Source of the DNA: Bedellia somnulentella
Lineage: Eukaryota; Arthropoda; Insecta; Lepidoptera; Bedelliidae
Direction of reading: 5' to 3'
NCBI GenBank assembly: GCA_963576735.1
Contig: OY755187.1
Span: forward strand, 1,426,001-1,490,000
DNA: 64,000 nucleotides
Within the stretch, counting starts at the first letter, position 1, and each line of letters begins with the position of its first letter. This document shows, piece after piece, positions 21,501-30,497 of this stretch. The notes under the pieces are model-generated. The model was not told where the DNA came from and ran no database searches. It saw nothing but the letters and a program-made list of their open reading frames with translations. Made by a program: the position numbers and the translations under genes.

Positions 21501-21744
21501 AATGATGAAGTGGCTTGGTGTCATCAGGGCTCTGTGCAGGATGTTTCCGGGCTAACACCAAAATTGTAATGGACGTTAAAAAAAGATGTGTGTTGACGAG
21601 TTTCTTACGGGTTCTTCTCTCAACAAAACACCTTCCGAATCCGAAGTAAACTTAGTATTAAGTTAAAATTTGACGTTCAAAAAACAAAGATTTATCTTTT
21701 TATTTTGAAATAAATGATTATTTTATTTTATTTTTTTTTATTTT
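17341..21744 (+). mobile_element. LINE-1: non-LTR retrotransposon, CR1/L2-like, 5' truncated
   Basis: Two ORFs in tandem, a short 3' UTR (about 150 bp) and an (ATTTT)n tail. The 5' end is cut inside ORF1 and joined to a SINE-A tail; ATGTATG after the tail resumes the interrupted microsatellite. The short duplication is GTATG. ORF2 has no stop or frameshift, so this is a young copy. Confidence 0.85.
18594..21569 (+). CDS. LINE-1 ORF2: endonuclease-reverse transcriptase, intact
   Basis: 991 codons from the ATG at 18594. The APE-type endonuclease fills residues ~45-255: QNTQGF, TEHWL (~71), VYRPP, CGDFNVDLL (~177) and SDHSGLF (~237). The reverse transcriptase follows: DGYRPISILPVLSKIFEKL, QFGFTKGRSTTDA, CDLTKAFDCADH (first catalytic Asp), GVPQGSILGP (~667), FADDTSLVF (~700, catalytic pair) and FLGITLDSKLQWGPHI (thumb). 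All metal-binding residues I can recognise are present. It nicks target DNA and primes cDNA synthesis from the nick. The motif set fits the CR1/Jockey superfamily; the exact clade (CR1, L2, Daphne) needs a tree. The 3' end of the ORF is duplicated in the minus copy at 14443-14707. Confidence 0.9.
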   Translation: MEEPPVVLKSSPNINIVNKEGGSSGNINKKNTLQGVSQFKLVCQNTQGFSCKELEIELFLEKYEIDCLCVTEHWLKNCELIFGFENYYLASNYCRNSKACGGSAIFLKNNIKSKIRNDIVKLSVEQVVELSCIELKNYFLVCVYRPPYNQNYDKFENVMEDVLSKVFRNKKRIIICGDFNVDLLQDSYLKTRLMSLFQSFNLENLFLEPTRIKTCLDNVFTNADFSSKSVINKLKSDHSGLFVSFPLEIPEPKIDIKKRHITASKVEKYINIISSKLPTFTINKNSDTSYDIFYNVLINEFNEIFNVKNLTITSKFKFCEWATPSIYRSREKLFDLYDQKAYSNNNEMSEYVKKYSKIFNKVCKEAKARYLSRRIRTSDNKVKTVWNIINTQTGRGKPCDQEFCVRSDKGLTTSNEEIACIFEKYFTDIPSKTTEYLNTSVIKAQHLLQQNVDRCETLFCFKDVSPTDIEKCFKSFKLKSSEDIWGMSVKVCHNFIVTLAPYLADIFNECIRNKIFPNLMKHSKIVPLLKSGGDKISPDGYRPISILPVLSKIFEKLMFNQMLLHFASNKLFHPKQFGFTKGRSTTDAGVALMKHIFDSWERKNDAIGLFCDLTKAFDCADHEILFIKLEHYGIQDDALKLIKSYFSDRIQKVQINNAISPGTHVKMGVPQGSILGPFLFLVYINDLPFMVEKMSEIVLFADDTSLVFDVERNNQNIDEVNNTVSQIQTWFASNNLVLNGKKTKCIKFVLPNVRCVDNEIILNNEKLVFSDNTVFLGITLDSKLQWGPHISSLAGRLSSAAYAVRKIRHLTDVQTARLVYYSYFHSVMSYGILLWGRAADVGSIFILQKRAIRAIYNLRSRDSLRELFKTINIMTLPCQYIYENIMYVRKNQASFVKNCDRHIRNLRDNNKISVPKYRLSKVNTSFMGLCVKMYNKIPEDILNLTETKFKAAVKKNLSSKAYYNVNDYINDEVAWCHQGSVQDVSGLTPKL

Positions 21745-21792
21745 ATGTATGTTCTAACCACTGAGCCACCTTGTTTGGTTGAAAATGTTAAA
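21745..21792 (-). repeat. SINE-B head remnant after the nested insertion
   Basis: ATGTATG (end of SINE-A), then TTCTAACC duplicate and ACTGAGCCACCTTG, the continuation of the SINE-B tRNA-like head interrupted at 17070. Confidence 0.65.
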
Positions 21793-22007
21793 ATATTAGA
21801 GCTTAAAAAAAGCTTACTGGTCAGTTAACATGAAACAACATAGTGCGATAATGTGTAGAGAACATTGATACCGCCTTAGTCGATTTAACTGCATTTCAAT
21901 AAAAGACACATTAATGTTAACTCAAGTAAGAATTTCGAGTTGTGTTATTTCGTTTACAATCATAAGAAAAGCTGGGATTTGCCGGCCTGATTGTCTACGC
22001 ACTACAT

Positions 22008-22098
22008 CCAAAAGTGGCTGAGGAATTTCTAATTCCCTAGCTCTGGCTACCCCTTCATGGGATTTATAGCCGTGAGTATATGTATGTATGTATGTATT
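22008..22098 (+). repeat. SINE-A 3' third
   Basis: Starts at CATCCAAAAGTGGCTGAGG; tail (TATG)3. 5' truncated, as expected for a reverse-transcribed element. Confidence 0.8.
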
Positions 22099-22432
22099 GT
22101 CTACGCAGATTTATTGATTAGGATAAAAGAAAACAAAACTATTTTATAGGTCCATATGTAACTGTTAAAGGGAAAATATTGGATAATCATGAGTTTTACC
22201 GGAAGTTCTAATAAAGTTATAAATAAAATTCAAACAGCTTGGAAGTTTAGATAAGTAAGCTTCAAACTATGTGTGTGCAATGACCCCCGTTTGGCACACT
22301 CTCAAAGACAATCTTATAGATACGTGTATCAATATATTAAGATTGTTATGAGTGAGGGAAAAATCATGAGGAAACTCTCGGCACAGTCGTACTTAGACAT
22401 GTAAAAAATCCGTCTTAAGAAGCTCCTTAGAG

Positions 22433-23177
22433 AATTCGGTGTGCAAAGTTTTTTTTGATATTTATTAAATACTAGCTTTCCGCCCACGGCTTCGCTTGGA
22501 ATTCGGTTATATTGTGGTATAAAGCACAACTATAAGAAAACTTCTCATTCCCACGATTTCCCTTGGGAACATATTTTTTCCGGGATAAAAGTACTCTATT
22601 ATTTAATTCTAACTTCTAACTATACGTCTGCAAAGTTTCAAAGCAACCGGTCCAGTAGGTAAACAGTAAACAAACAAACAAACAAACTCACTTTATTATA
22701 TTTATTATATTCATATTTATAATATTACTACGGATTTTTATTCGATAGTAAACACGAAAATAAAAGACTATTTTGTATATTTTCCATTTAAAATGAGTAA
22801 TTGTAAAGTTATGATTTTTTAAAGATTGTTCAACTTTTATATTAAATGACGTCATCGATCGATAAAATCACGTAACTACATGCAAATAAATTGAATTTTT
22901 TTATAAAAATGTTGCTGATTGCGAAACATATCACGAATTTGTGATGTCAAATGAAATTATTACGATATTATACTAAACAAACCTATGATTTTCGATATTT
23001 TATTCATAAACTACAAAACCGTATGTCTTTGAAACAACACTGTTACAGTTTTTTGATAAAATAACAGTCATCTTTGCTTCAATTGATATAATTTCAAGAA
23101 AATACTGTTTGTAACCATAATATCTCGAAATGGTTTTGTAATTAGCATCACTTTGGTAAAACTTTGCATACTGAATT
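22433..23177. mobile_element. MITE with TIRs (family M), copy 1, carrying a Helitron
   Basis: Ends are AATTCGGTGTGCAAAGTTTT and AAACTTTGCATACTGAATT (inverted). Apart from the inserted Helitron at 22472-22734 it is closely similar to 58921-59404. It contains the palindromic stretch ATGACGTCATCGATCGAT. It has no ORF. Superfamily unknown. Confidence 0.8.
22472..22734 (-). mobile_element. Short non-autonomous Helitron
   Basis: The minus strand starts TCCGTAGTAATATTATAAAT and ends in CTAG (22472-22475 read in reverse). It lies between A (22471) and T (22735). The uninterrupted copy of the host MITE at 58921-59404 shows the empty site. 263 bp, no coding capacity. Confidence 0.75.
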
Positions 23178-23297
23178 GGGGCTCTTTAAGTGACTATTGG
23201 GCGATGTGAGTGGGGACGCATAAGCAACCATATTTTATTTTACAATCTTATCTACACTGAAGTTACGAAAATTGCTGATTAATTTCTAATCCCTTAT
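23178..23297 (+). repeat. SINE-A internal fragment
   Basis: GGGGCTCTTTAAGTGACTA to TTTCTAATCCCTT, much diverged; neither head nor tail. Confidence 0.55.
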
Positions 23298-23384
23298 GTG
23301 ATTCATAATAATAATTATATGACAACAAAGAGAAAACATTTACTAAATCCACCAATACTTTCTAAACATCAAACAATTCAGCAA

Positions 23385-23634
23385 ACATACATACATCCAT
23401 ATACTCACGGGTTTAAATCCCTAGAAGGGGTAGCCAGAGCTAAAGAATTCGAAATTCCTCAGCCATGTTTGGAAAGTTGAGTGGGGAAAAGATGGTAAAA
23501 TAAAGGTTGTTGGTGATGGGTCTCCAACCGCATCGCCCAAAAATCCCTTAAAAGCCCGAATACCGTTAGTCGCCTCTTACGTACACCCACCGGAAGAAAT
23601 AGGGTAGTGCTATTCTAAGCCGACACTACACAGC
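23385..23634 (-). repeat. SINE-A copy, full length
   Basis: Majority type; tail ATACATACATCC at left, head GCTGTGTAGTGTCGGC at right. Confidence 0.85.
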
Positions 23635-23645
23635 AACACAGCAGC

Positions 23646-23691
23646 ATGTCGGTTAATAACAGCACAGTTTACTGCTATTATAGACCGACAT
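23646..23691. other. Short hairpin
   Basis: ATGTCGGT pairs with ACCGACAT and the inner AACAGCA with TGCTATT (imperfect), giving a ~19-bp stem. Too short for a convincing pre-miRNA. Confidence 0.35.
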
Positions 23692-23970
23692 AGACCTTTG
23701 ACAAATCGCAATGCAGTGCATTAACCCTTCCTGAAGGGCACGTAATGAAGTTACGTCGCAGCTAACAGGGTAACTCAGTACGGCGTACTATTATATTACC
23801 CGTGATTTCGCTTTGTGTGCTCGATCCTACTTTGATTACTATCTATAAACCATTAGTGTTTGATATACATATCATGGGGTTGCCAGAGCTTCTTAATCAG
23901 AAAATTCTTCACTTTTGAAAGTTAAGTGGTGAAAAGATGTTAAAAATTTTTTTGATAATTCATATAATAA
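23692..23970. other. Unassigned spacer with a SINE-A scrap
   Basis: About 23875-23940 ('ggggttgccagagcttc' ... 'gaaaagatgttaa') is a decayed minus SINE-A piece. Confidence 0.4.
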
Positions 23971-23971
23971 T

Positions 23972-24222
23972 ACATACATACATACATATACTCACGGCTA
24001 TAAATCCCTAAAAGGGGTAGCCAGAGCTGAGACATTAGAAATTCCTCAGCCACTTTTAGAATTTGAGAGTTAGGAAAAAATGGTAAATAAAGGTTGTTGG
24101 TTATAGGTCTCCAACCGCATCGCCCAAAAATCCCTGAAAAAGCCCCAAGTCCGTTAATCGCCTCTTACGTAAACCCACCGGAAGAAATGGGGTAGTGCTA
24201 TTTTAAGCCGACACTACACAGC
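23972..24222 (-). repeat. SINE-A copy with target duplication
   Basis: Flanked by TCATATAATAATA on the left (about 23958-23970) and again after the head (about 24226-24238): a 13-bp duplication and a young insertion. Confidence 0.85.
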
Positions 24223-24258
24223 TAATCATATAATAATAATGTTTAATCATTCATATAT

Positions 24259-24430
24259 AGCTGTATTTAGTCGGCTTAGGATGATACTAACCGATTTCTG
24301 AATGGTAGATGTGGCTCAAGACTTTTTACTAACCATACTTATGTTACAATATTTTCCCCTCTTAACTGCTAAAGGATATTAATTATTTCTAATTCTGAAG
24401 CTCTGTCTACCCATTTTTAGTTTGGAGCGG
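24259..24430 (+). repeat. SINE-A copy, decayed
   Basis: 'agctgtatttagtcggctta' head and 'gaagctctgtctaccc' end; the central block is lost. Confidence 0.6.
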
Positions 24431-24700
24431 TAACAAATAGAGAGTGTGCTCAAAAAGGCTGGGGTTAGAAGTATTCATTTATTTATTTAGTAAGGAGAAA
24501 AAACAGAAATAGCAAAAAGAATATAAAATAACAACATAAAAGAAAAAAGTATTAAAAAAATAAATATATATATAAAAAAGTATAAAAGAGCATGTATGAA
24601 AAGTGGCGTAAGGAAAAGTACAAAGTGGCGATCAATAGTCTCTGCCTACCCCAATGGGAAATAATGGCGTGAGTATATATATACATATACATATGTATTT
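24430..24700 (+). mobile_element. RTE-LINE 3' end, interrupted
   Basis: Coding remnants ('gtgctcaaaaaggctgggg', 'aagagcatgtatgaaaag', 'aagtggcgatcaatagtc') flank an A-rich insertion of about 110 bp at 24475-24585. It ends CTCTGCCTACCCCAATGGGA, AATGGCGTGAGTATATA: the shared tail. Confidence 0.65.
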
Positions 24701-25160
24701 ATTTATTTCCTCCTTATCTTTCTTTAAAATTTTCGTTGTGGAAAATTCTCTTGTACAGACTTCTCGAGTACTTAAAATGGATGGTTGGTCCTGGCACAGA
24801 CTCCGGTCTATTTGGACTGCCTCGGTAACACCTAACTAAGCAAGAGATAACTGTTTTACTTGGTTCTATAGGTTTGGTATATAAAAAGTATTTTTAAATA
24901 TGTATAAAATAAAAATAAAATAAATAAATAGAAATATATGTATGTATGTCTCCAATCAAATCGCCCAAAAATAACTTAAAAAGCCCTTATACAAATATTT
25001 ATGGAATTACAAAATACTTTTCAAGTAGATCTGACTGCTTTTTTCGTAAAGTTCTAGCAGTCTTGATTTATAAGAACATATGATAAAAAAATTAATATCA
25101 GTTTATATTCCCACCACACGTTATAAGTTTTCATAAAGTCATTTTAATTGAATAAATTAG
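24701..25160. other. Unassigned spacer
   Basis: No motif apart from a small minus SINE-A scrap at about 24938-24990 ('gtctccaatcaaatcgccc'). Confidence 0.35.
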
Positions 25161-25164
25161 ACGT

Positions 25165-25445
25165 TATAATAATAATAAATCATTTATTTTCAGACAACAA
25201 GGTCCATATAATATTAGTAAACTTAGTCTATGTTAGTATTTTACTACTTGGTAGGCAGAGGCTTTGATTTCTGATGCGCAGCCCTGAAGCGCCGGAACAC
25301 TATTCCCTCAGGCCAAAAATTCTCTCCTAGCAGAATCTTCTCGTGGACTGCGGGAACCTGGAGCCAGTAGGATTTGAAGTTAGTAGGCCTACTGGGCTCC
25401 AGACGTGAGATGTTGAGCACGGTTATGGGACCGAGGCTCGTCTGC
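25165..25445 (-). pseudogene. LINE ORF1 C-terminus plus 3' UTR and (ATT)n tail
   Basis: The minus strand from 25445 reads EQTSLGPITVLNIS..., ...WLQVPAVHEKILLGENFWPE and GIVFRRFRAAH..., then a stop after PTK. 'FWPEGIVFRRF' is a common C-terminal signature of insect LINE ORF1 proteins. Only about 80 bp of 3' UTR separates the stop from the tail, and no ORF2 lies in between. It continues the ORF1 at 25472-26290; a ~50-bp scrap separates them. Confidence 0.6.
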
Positions 25446-25495
25446 TCAATAATAATAATAATAATAATCGTTTATTTTCTAATTAACCTATGTAC
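25446..25495 (-). mobile_element. Tiny LINE 3'-end insertion with (ATT)n tail
   Basis: On the minus strand, GTACATAGGTTAATTAGAAA, ATAAACG and then (ATT)n interrupt the ORF1 of the host element and cause its early stop (HRLIRK then TAA). It fits an extremely 5'-truncated LINE insertion. Confidence 0.5.
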
Positions 25496-26290
25496 AATGT
25501 GACGCAAGATATCATTGTGCGTCATCTGTGGAGCTACTCGTGATATATAAATATCCAGTACCGGTGTTGCAGCCTTCAAGGGGCACGAGGCTGCTGGGAC
25601 GGTACCACGCTTATTCCTGTTGTTAGCACGACGTTTGGGTTTTTTCCCAACCAGGGTAAATCCATCGTCGTCTCCAACAGTCTTCGGCGCGGCACGAACG
25701 GGCGCGGCTCGGTTCTCCTTTCCCTCCCTCCGTCTGGTAGTCGCGGCGGGTGGCGGGGGGTTCGGGCAGCGACGACGGGAGCGTGGTTGGCTACCTGACT
25801 TCAGCACCTGTGCGAATGAACCCTTATGAGCCACCGATGTCGATGGCGCGTCGGGTTTCCAGACAGGTGCGGATGGGCGCAGCGAACTCGTTCCATCACA
25901 AATTCGCTGAGTTGTCGGAGGATCACAGTCAATGACCGGGCGGTTTACTGGGTCAGTTGTCACAGTTATTTTGCTGCGTTGCGAAGTGTCGAGTGGCGGA
26001 CGCTTCTGCCGTTTGCGCGGCGGCGATACTTGGGCGAGCGCGACGTCAGCATTTCGCAACGATGTCACCTCGCGCTGCAACTCGGCGCTGGCACGTTCCG
26101 AAGCCACGAGTTTGGCTTTGATATCTTCAACGCTGGACTTCAGCAACTGGATGTCCTTCAACAGTGATGTTACGTCCACATGGTCGAAGGTCACTGGAGG
26201 CAGCTTGTTAAGGTCCCGCGCTACGTAAGTGGGGATGTCATCCGGATCCGTCTCCTTGAAAGCTCGGAAGATGTCCTGGAATTTTCGCAA
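25472..26290 (-). pseudogene. LINE ORF1 protein, N- and middle part, truncated
   Basis: An open frame of 272 codons on the minus strand whose start is not native: the element is cut at 26290. The N-terminal part (FQDIFRAFKETDPDDIP, DLNKLPPVTFDHVDVT) and a coiled coil (LKDIQLLKSSVEDIKAK, about residues 40-80) are typical of an ORF1 widespread in Lepidoptera. A low-complexity basic, Pro/Arg-rich section follows, then DDGFTLVGKK and the beginning of an RRM-like fold (LDIYISRVAPQMTHNDI). It is cut off by a small inserted LINE tail. The segment is much richer in G+C than its surroundings. It is a chaperone-type RNA-binding ORF1, now non-functional. Confidence 0.65.
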
Positions 26291-26299
26291 TTGGTAATT

Positions 26300-26540
26300 T
26301 CCTTATTAGCTCCTCATTACTCAACTCAGTAATCCCAGTAACTCAGTACCCAACCACCTTATCCCAATTCCGACCTATTTTCATCCTACCATTCCTATCA
26401 AAAGTTCTTGAACGTCTCGTATTCGAACAATTTTCCAAATTCGTCTCCACTCACCACTGCTCAACGATTTCCAGTCTGGTTTCCGAACAGGCCATAGCAC
26501 TGTCACTGCTCTCATCAAGGTCACTGACGATATTCGGTTA
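26300..26540 (+). pseudogene. LINE reverse transcriptase fragment
   Basis: The plus strand shows IPTYFHPTIPIKSS (decayed RPIS-like block), then LERLVFEQFSKFVSTHH, then NDFQSGFRTGHSTVTALIKV. This is the RT fingers region just before the first catalytic Asp. A frame change lies between the blocks. It differs from LINE-1 and LINE-2, so a third EN-RT family is present. Orientation is opposite to the adjacent ORF1. Confidence 0.7.
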
Positions 26541-26640
26541 AATATTATGTTTCGATTCATTTATTCGCTAGTAGAATTAAGTTTATTAATTTTTATTAAA
26601 CTATTTGTCATTATAAAACAAAACTTAGTATGTTTGCGAG

Positions 26641-26695
26641 ATCTCGGTATTTTGCGATTAGACGTCAGCGTCCGTAATCTTGCAAATACCGAGAT
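26641..26695. other. Imperfect hairpin
   Basis: ATCTCGGTATTTTGCGATTA pairs with TAATCTTGCAAATACCGAGA (with bulges) around a GACGTC core. Confidence 0.4.
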
Positions 26696-26814
26696 TGAGA
26701 TTTTGCACACCCTACTTCGTACCGACAAACATTGATTGACATTCACTTAATCGATGTCATCAAATTGCCATATTTATCCAATCCATTGAGGACCTTGTCA
26801 TGTAATGAGAAAAA

Positions 26815-27285
26815 AAAAGGGGACAAGTGCGAGTTGAACTCGCGTGAAGAGGGTTCCGTATGATGTTGATATTGAGTGATTTACCATGTTATTTTAATAT
26901 CATGGACTTCTTATAGGTTTTCCTAAAATCTATAAGGAGAAAACTAATTTCTGTATTTTTTCAAAATTTTAGGTTCATTAGTTTCGGAGATAAGGGGGGG
27001 GGGGGAATGGTCAATTTTCGATATGCCACACGATGCAGTTTTCAGAATTTTATTTTTAATTTTCCCCTTTTCCTCCAAAAATAACCCCTCATATACAGAT
27101 TTCATCTGCTCGCGTCACACCTCTGTGTTTGGGTCACAGGAATTGATATGTGTACCAAATTTCAACTTAATCGGTCTAATAGATTCGGAGATAATTGACA
27201 GTAAGCGACGGACGGACAGACACACGAGTGATCCTATAAGGGTTCCGTTTTTGTATTCAGACGTACAGAACCCTAAAGAATATGT
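26815..27285. repeat. Lepidopteran 'GGGTTCCGT' repeat
   Basis: It begins near GGGGACAAGTGCGAGTTGAA and AGAGGGTTCCGTA, and ends ATAAGGGTTCCGTTTTTGTA then CAGAACCCTAA. These end phrases are frequent in moth and butterfly genomes. A run of 12 Gs sits at about 26995-27006. No ORF is convincing. Confidence 0.5.
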
Positions 27286-27510
27286 TTTTAATATTATCCT
27301 CACAAGTTTTATTATTCAAAATAAGTAATATTTCTGTCTCTCTCGTCTCAAATATCTTGTGCGTTCGACGTAAGGTTCTGTCCCTACTTGTATGTAAAAT
27401 AAAATAAAGCCTTGTTACTTGTAAAAAAATGTAGCTTTCGAATGGTGAATGAATTTAAGAATCGGTCTAATAGTTTTCGAGCCTATTTATTACAATCAAT
27501 TAAAGAAAGT

Positions 27511-27670
27511 TTTACTAATAAATAAAGGAAAGAAAAATTTCGACACTGGCGGGATTCGAACCCGCAACCTCGGGTTCGAATTTTTCGAATCCCGCCTGTG
27601 TCGAAATTTTTCTTTCCTTTATTTATTAGTAATAATCCCCACATGAGGTTTTCATGAACAAAAAGATTGG
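27511..27670. repeat. SINE-C inverted composite, copy 2 (short)
   Basis: Left: AAATAAAGGAAAGAAAAATT, TCGACACTGGCGGGATTCGA. Right: TCGAATCCCGCCTGTGTCGA, AATTTTTCTTTCCTTTATTT. The arms are about 48 bp around some 24 bp of T-arm text, followed on the right by the SINE-C tail. Confidence 0.75.
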
Positions 27671-27855
27671 AATTAAAGGAAGTTTTCCTCTTTATAATGC
27701 AAGTGAAGATTTGAAATAATATTAGTTGAAGTGCGTACAAGCCGATGAATCCAACGACAACTGCGGAATTATTGTTGGAGTCGTCGAATATCATCATGTG
27801 TAACACTTGCCAAAATTCGAATCTTCGTTCACTGAAGATTATACGAGAAATTCAT

Positions 27856-28097
27856 ACATACATACATACACTCACGGCTATAAATCCCTAGAAGGGGTAG
27901 CCAGAGCTAAGGAACTTGAAGTTCCTCAGCCACTTTTGGAAGTTGCGTGGGGAAAAGATAGTGAAATAAAGGTTGTTGGTGATCTCCAACCACATCGCCC
28001 AAAAATCCCTTAAAAGCCCCAATACCGTTAGTCGCCTCTTACATACACCCACCGGAAGAAATGGGGTAGTGATATTCTAAGCCGACACTACACAGCA
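27856..28097 (-). repeat. SINE-A copy with 18-bp target duplication
   Basis: ATTATACGAGAAATTCAT (27838-27855) and ATTATACGAGTAATTCAT (28098-28115) flank the copy, one mismatch. The clearest duplication in the window: it shows insertion by target-primed reverse transcription and fixes both ends of the element (head GCTGTGTAG, tail TATG). Confidence 0.9.
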
Positions 28098-28159
28098 ATT
28101 ATACGAGTAATTCATTTTTGATATAATATGATTCTGGCTTTATATGGATTCAGGCATAG

Positions 28160-28319
28160 AGGACATACATACTTTGGCGCTAGAAACTCCTCAATCACAT
28201 TTGGAAGTTGAGAGGGGAGCAAATGGTAAAAAAATAAAGTATCGTTAAAAAAGCTCCATACCCTTAGCACACCCGTGGGTAGAAAGGGGTAGTGGAATTC
28301 TAAGCCGGCACTACACGGT
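28160..28319 (-). repeat. SINE-A copy, minor subfamily, 3' end lost
   Basis: It has ACCCGTGGGTAGAAAGGGGT and GCCGGCACTACACGG; deleted in the middle. Confidence 0.65.
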
Positions 28320-28383
28320 ACGCTCCAATATTACTATTACATATATACAATTACAATATTACTCACATATACTACTCTGTGTA

Positions 28384-29676
28384 AAAATTATCGAGAATAT
28401 GTCAATAAAAAGACCCGCGTAAAAGAGGTCGTTCAATTTTTTTTACTGCATGATGGTAGCACTGTACTGATTTAGTGCGCAAAATTTGAGCGGGATCTGT
28501 CGTTTAATTTGTTTTAAACTACATTTTTTGTTGGTCATAGTTTTAAGTCCTCGGCGATTTTTACAATGGAAAATATTGTTCGACAAAGAGTATGCCTTAA
28601 ATTTTGTGTTTCGATTGATATTTCATGTGGTGAATCACTAAAAATGTTGAGAAATACCTACGGCGAATCGTGTATATCGAAAACAAGGGCTTATGAATGG
28701 TATAAGGCTTTTAAAGAAGGCCGAGAAGTAGTAGTAGACTTGCCTCGTTCTGGTAGACCTTAAACCGCTACGACCAAAGAAAACATCGACAGAATCAAGA
28801 AGCTAGTGCTCGAAAATCGACGTATGAGTCTGAGAGAGTTGGCTTGTGAGATGAACATATCTTTTAAGTCCGTCCACAACATTCTCATTGACATTTTAGG
28901 CATGAAACGCGGCGCCGCTCGACTAGTTCCAAAAGAGCTCAATTTTGTTCAAAATGCGCAGCGAAAGCATGTCGCTGAAGACATGGTTTCCCGAGCTACT
29001 ACGGATCTGACCTTCATCAAACGTATAATAACTGGCGACGAGACATTGGCTTATGAGTACGACATGCAAACAAGCCAACAGTCTTCAGAATGGCGTCTCG
29101 AAAACGAGCCGAAACCCAAAAACCACGGCAAAGTCGCTCCAAAATCAAGGTGATGCTGACAGTTTATTTTGACTACCGTGGTGTGGTTCACTCCAAATTC
29201 CTTCCAGAGGGAAAATAAGTGAATAAAGAATATTATTTAGGCGTCATGAAGCGTTTGCGTGAGCGTATCCGCCGAAAACGTCCAGATTTGTGGCAACACA
29301 AGTCATGAATGCTGCACCATGATAATGCACCATCACACACAGCCATTATAGTGAAAGAGTCTTTAGCGAAAAATTCAACAAAAGTTCTCGACCAAGCACC
29401 GTATTCACCTGATATGGCTCCGTCTGACTTTTTTATTTCCCAAGTTAAAATTACCACTTCGAGGGAAACGTTTTGAGTCGATAGAAGCTATAAAAGAAAA
29501 TTCGCTGAATGAGCTAAAGGCCATACTGCAAATAGCCTATGAAAAATGTATGGAAGACTGGGTGAAGCGGTGGAGATGTTGTATTGCAAGCGATGGGGCC
29601 TACTTTGAAGGCGATAAAATAAATTTAGATGAATAATTTGTATTTTTTGTTTTATTGACAAATTCCCGATACTTAG
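28384..29676 (+). mobile_element. Mariner transposon, decayed
   Basis: 1.29 kb, flanked by TA on both sides (28382-28383 and 29677-29678). The TIRs match over about 28 bp: 5' TATCGAGAATATGTCAATAA and 3' (reversed) TATCGGGAATTTGTCAATAA. The target was a palindrome: TCTGTG left and CACAGA right of the TA. Transposase is broken. Confidence 0.85.
28566..29636 (+). pseudogene. Mariner transposase (D34D type), broken
   Basis: The N-terminal helix-turn-helix part starts MENIVRQRVCLKF. A TAA replaces a sense codon after PRSGRP (28761). The frame resumes with ENRRMSLRELACEMNIS (second HTH) and ITGDETLAYEYD (first catalytic Asp). A frameshift near 29145, a TAA in SKFLPEGK-TAA, and a further stop before MLHHDNAPSH (second Asp) follow. 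Another frame step lies after DMAPSDFF (third Asp). The second and third Asp are 34 residues apart, the mariner spacing. Total about 350 codons if counted through, normal for mariner. No activity can be expected. Confidence 0.85.
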
Positions 29677-29687
29677 TACACAGAATG

Positions 29688-29924
29688 TACATATACTCAC
29701 GGCTATAATTCCCTAGAAGGGGTAGCCAGAGCCAAGGAATTATAAATTCCTCAGCCACTTTTGGAAGTTGAGTGGGGAAAAGGTGGTAAATTAAAAGTTT
29801 TTGGTGATGGGTCTCCAACCGCATCGCCCAAAAATCCAATAAAAAGCCCCAATTCCCTTAGTCGCCTCTTACGACACCTGAGGGTAGAAAGGGGTAGCGA
29901 CATTCTAAGCCGGCACTTCACGGC
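29688..29924 (-). repeat. SINE-A copy, minor subfamily
   Basis: CACCTGAGGGTAGAAAGGGG and GCCGGCACTTCACGG mark the subfamily. Its TATG-type tail abuts the mariner's right end. Confidence 0.8.
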
Positions 29925-29929
29925 AATTA

Positions 29930-30497
29930 CTGTTATTAATTACTATTAATATGGAAAAAAACTCGGTAGTAAAATAAAGTTTATATTTCACGTTTTTTTG
30001 TATTATGCTTACTAACTACTTTAACTACATACTTTACTACATCAAAGAAATTGTTAATCTTTTTCCTCATCCTTAAATCTCATATTGCACACACGTGTGT
30101 AAGAGCCACAGTTACGCGGGTAGATGACATCACCTAATTAATGAAAATCTCAAAAGACGTAATCAAAAATCTATTTCAGGACTCCGTTAAATTGAGTACA
30201 TATACATCGCATAACCAGATATTCCAAGAAATACATATATTTTGATATAAACATGGACTCTTTGAATCCTTTGAAGCGAGTAATTAAAAGTTTTACCAAC
30301 ATCAAAAGATGGAGACTTTAAAATAAAACTCATCCGACCTCTTTGGTGTGGTGAGTTACTATGTTGTGGGAGTAGGACTAATATTAAAATCTCAGGATTT
30401 TTCAATATTCCTTAGAATTGAGAATTTAATATTAAATTCTTTATGTCGGGATAGTTAGGTTTTTAATAAAAAACATTTCCTTTTTAATTTATTTATT
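29930..30497. other. Unassigned spacer
   Basis: AT-rich; no coding motif or repeat match. Confidence 0.3.

Noticed and set aside
25620..26228. Several plus-strand frames opposite the ORF1 remnant
   Set aside because: They mirror the GC-rich minus-strand ORF1 and show no motif of their own.
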